Assembly: GCA_029237515.1 (NCBI GenBank)
Contig: JARBAV010000287.1
Location: 1 to 5,045, forward strand
From: Nitrososphaerales archaeon
GTDB lineage: Archaea > Thermoproteota > Nitrososphaeria > Nitrososphaerales > Nitrososphaeraceae
DNA: 5,045 bases
Reading direction: 5' to 3'
The notes beneath the pieces are model-generated. The model had not been told where the DNA came from. It saw only the letters and a program-made list of their open reading frames with translations, and ran no database searches. The stretch's first letter is position 1. Each line of letters starts with the position of its first letter. This document shows positions 3,568-5,045 of the stretch, one piece after another. The translations under genes and the position numbers were made by a program.

Positions 3568-5045
3568 ATTCTGATAGAAAACAAAATTGTAAACTAATAA
3601 AAGCTGGCAAATTAGAATCAATAACATCGATGTCAGTTACGAATAAGTTGAATAACTCTCTCAACTGGCTCATAGGTGGTGCTCAAGGGAGCGGGGTGGA
3701 TTCTGCCGCAAATATCTTTTCAAGAGCATGCGCGGAGGGAGGATTACAGGTATTTGGAAAGCGTGAGTATTACTCCAACATAAAAGGAGAGCATAGCTAT
3801 TTTACTGTGAGAGTCTCCGAGAAAGAGATTCGATCACACGTGGATGAAATTAGTATGCTTGTCTCATTTGACGCTGAAACTTTGCTTAGGCATACTGCAT
3901 CAGTTGTTAAGGGAGGTGCAATCGTTTACGATTCAGAGCTCACCGATGTCAAAATAGGAGAAGTAGCAACGTTGGATGACGCTTTTAGGGATAGGTTGAT
4001 TGGTCTTCTAGAGAGGGAAGGGAAACTACTGACTGTTCAAGGAATTCTTAACTATGCCTCTGATAGAGGCGTAAATCATTTCAGTATCCCATACTTCCAA
4101 TTGCTCGAAGAATTTTCCGCAAAGAGCGAAGATCATTCCCTAAGCAAATTATCACGAATGGTTAATGTAATGTCTTTATCTTGCTCGATGGCATTGCTAG
4201 GCTTTCCGTTTGAAACCCTCGGTAGGGCAATCAAATTCATTTTTAGATCCAAACCAAAGATAGCGGAATTAAATGTCACAGCAGCTAACTATGCTTATGA
4301 ATATACCAGAATACATCATGATGCGAGCGCTCTAGCATTTAAGCTAACAACTAAGAATCCCCTCCCCAACGTGATACTGGTCCAGGGTAACCAATCATCA
4401 GCTTTGGGTAAAATGTCGGCTGGTTGCAGATTTCAGACCTATTACCCAATAACACCTGCCAGCGATGACAGTGAATTTCTTGAGGCCAATGAAATAGTGC
4501 CGCAAATAGAAGGTAAGGACGGTTCCATACTAGTTCTTCAGACGGAAGATGAAATAGCTGCCATAACCATGGCAATAGGAGGAGCGCTCACCGGTGCACG
4601 TTCAGCAACTGCTACGTCTGGCCCGGGGTTTTCTCTAATGACTGAGGCCCTTGGATGGGCTGGCATGAACGAGGTCCCTATAGTTGTTTCGTTGTACCAG
4701 AGAGCAGGACCGGCTACCGGCTTGCCGACAAGGCATGAACAAGGCGATCTCCTTTTTGCTACAAAGGCCGGGCATGGAGAATTTCCAAGGATTGTGTATT
4801 CATCAGGAGACATTGAAGAGAGCTATTATGATACCATTAAAGTGTTCAACTTTGCAGAAAAATTCCAGATGCCTGTGATTCATCTGCTTGATAAAGCAAT
4901 TGCAAATAGTATCACCACTTGCAAAATATTTGATCAACAAAGAATTTCAATTGACAGGGGCTCGCTCGTAGAAAAAATATCTAATTCATCACCGGATTTG
5001 GGTGACGCTAGTCACTATCGTAGATTCAGGTTCATCCGAAATAAC
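3564..5045 (+). CDS. korA: 2-oxoacid:ferredoxin oxidoreductase alpha subunit (partial)
   Basis: This subunit belongs to the enzyme that oxidatively decarboxylates a 2-oxoacid (2-oxoglutarate or pyruvate) to an acyl-CoA, passing electrons to ferredoxin; it may also run reductively. The window holds 494 codons and the gene runs off the right edge. A gamma domain comes first (about 34-210), with WLIGGAQGSGVDSA at 35-48 and REYYSNIKGEHSYF at 67-80. The alpha domain then has YPITPAS (294-300), the motif that contacts the 2-oxoacid and CoA, followed by LQTEDEIAAI (325-334), TSGPGFSLMTE (351-361), YQRAGPATGLPT (378-389) and HGEFPR (404-409). The gamma-alpha fusion is the Sulfolobus-type two-subunit form, usually about 600-640 residues; the thiamine-binding beta subunit is expected downstream. 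Substrate cannot be fixed from this part. The start overlaps the Cys-rich ORF by ATGA; ATG 3630 (Met23) is an alternative, since conservation begins near residue 34. Confidence 0.95.
   Translation, partial: MNSDRKQNCKLIKAGKLESITSMSVTNKLNNSLNWLIGGAQGSGVDSAANIFSRACAEGGLQVFGKREYYSNIKGEHSYFTVRVSEKEIRSHVDEISMLVSFDAETLLRHTASVVKGGAIVYDSELTDVKIGEVATLDDAFRDRLIGLLEREGKLLTVQGILNYASDRGVNHFSIPYFQLLEEFSAKSEDHSLSKLSRMVNVMSLSCSMALLGFPFETLGRAIKFIFRSKPKIAELNVTAANYAYEYTRIHHDASALAFKLTTKNPLPNVILVQGNQSSALGKMSAGCRFQTYYPITPASDDSEFLEANEIVPQIEGKDGSILVLQTEDEIAAITMAIGGALTGARSATATSGPGFSLMTEALGWAGMNEVPIVVSLYQRAGPATGLPTRHEQGDLLFATKAGHGEFPRIVYSSGDIEESYYDTIKVFNFAEKFQMPVIHLLDKAIANSITTCKIFDQQRISIDRGSLVEKISNSSPDLGDASHYRRFRFIRNN

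Noticed and set aside
3317..3673. Minus-strand frame of 118 codons
   Set aside because: It runs antisense through the pdxS promoter region, the Cys-rich ORF and the start of the oxidoreductase gene, all better supported on other evidence.
4351..4878. Frames at 4351-4575 (-), 4538-4813 (-) and 4684-4878 (+)
   Set aside because: They lie within the continuous oxidoreductase reading frame, which carries the YPITP and TSGPGFSLM motifs across this stretch.

Overview
The window reads as chromosomal DNA of an archaeon, most likely an ammonia-oxidising member of the Thaumarchaeota (Nitrososphaeria). The evidence is: a tRNA-Leu gene interrupted by two short introns with archaeal bulge-helix-bulge (BHB) splice motifs; protein genes with an AT-rich TATA-like box centred about 27-29 nt upstream of the start codon, as expected for leaderless archaeal mRNAs; a small zinc-ribbon protein of a type I associate with thaumarchaea; and a gamma-alpha fused 2-oxoacid:ferredoxin oxidoreductase subunit. 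The long, AT-rich, gene-poor left third would fit a soil-type (Nitrososphaerales-like) genome, but genus cannot be decided from the sequence.

Layout: 1-116 is AT-rich upstream DNA with several TATA-like boxes. 117-368 (+) encodes an 83-residue cysteine-rich zinc-ribbon protein. 369-1019 has no convincing gene. 1049-1294 (-) is a doubtful small ORF whose 3' end appears frame-shifted by a 23-nt partial duplication. tRNA-Thr(GGU) lies at 1311-1384 (-) and, divergently, an intron-bearing tRNA-Leu(UAA) at 1562-1681 (+). The pdxS-pdxT operon (3289 down to 1647, minus strand) follows, and the last 11 codons of pdxT lie antisense inside the tRNA-Leu gene. Divergent from pdxS, a 47-codon cysteine-rich ORF (3424-3567) overlaps by ATGA the start of a large oxidoreductase subunit gene (3564 to beyond the right edge).

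How they work together: PdxS and PdxT form the deoxyxylulose-5-phosphate-independent pyridoxal 5'-phosphate synthase. PdxT releases ammonia from glutamine, and PdxS combines it with ribose 5-phosphate and glyceraldehyde 3-phosphate. The right-hand operon encodes a coenzyme A-dependent 2-oxoacid oxidoreductase of central carbon metabolism, preceded by a tiny putative metal-binding protein that is probably co-transcribed and translationally coupled with it.

No mobile element, CRISPR array or defence system is visible. The most noteworthy items are the doubly interrupted tRNA-Leu, the head-on overlap of pdxT with that tRNA, the small Cys-rich ORF fused by overlap to the oxidoreductase operon, and the 23-nt frame-shifting repeat.
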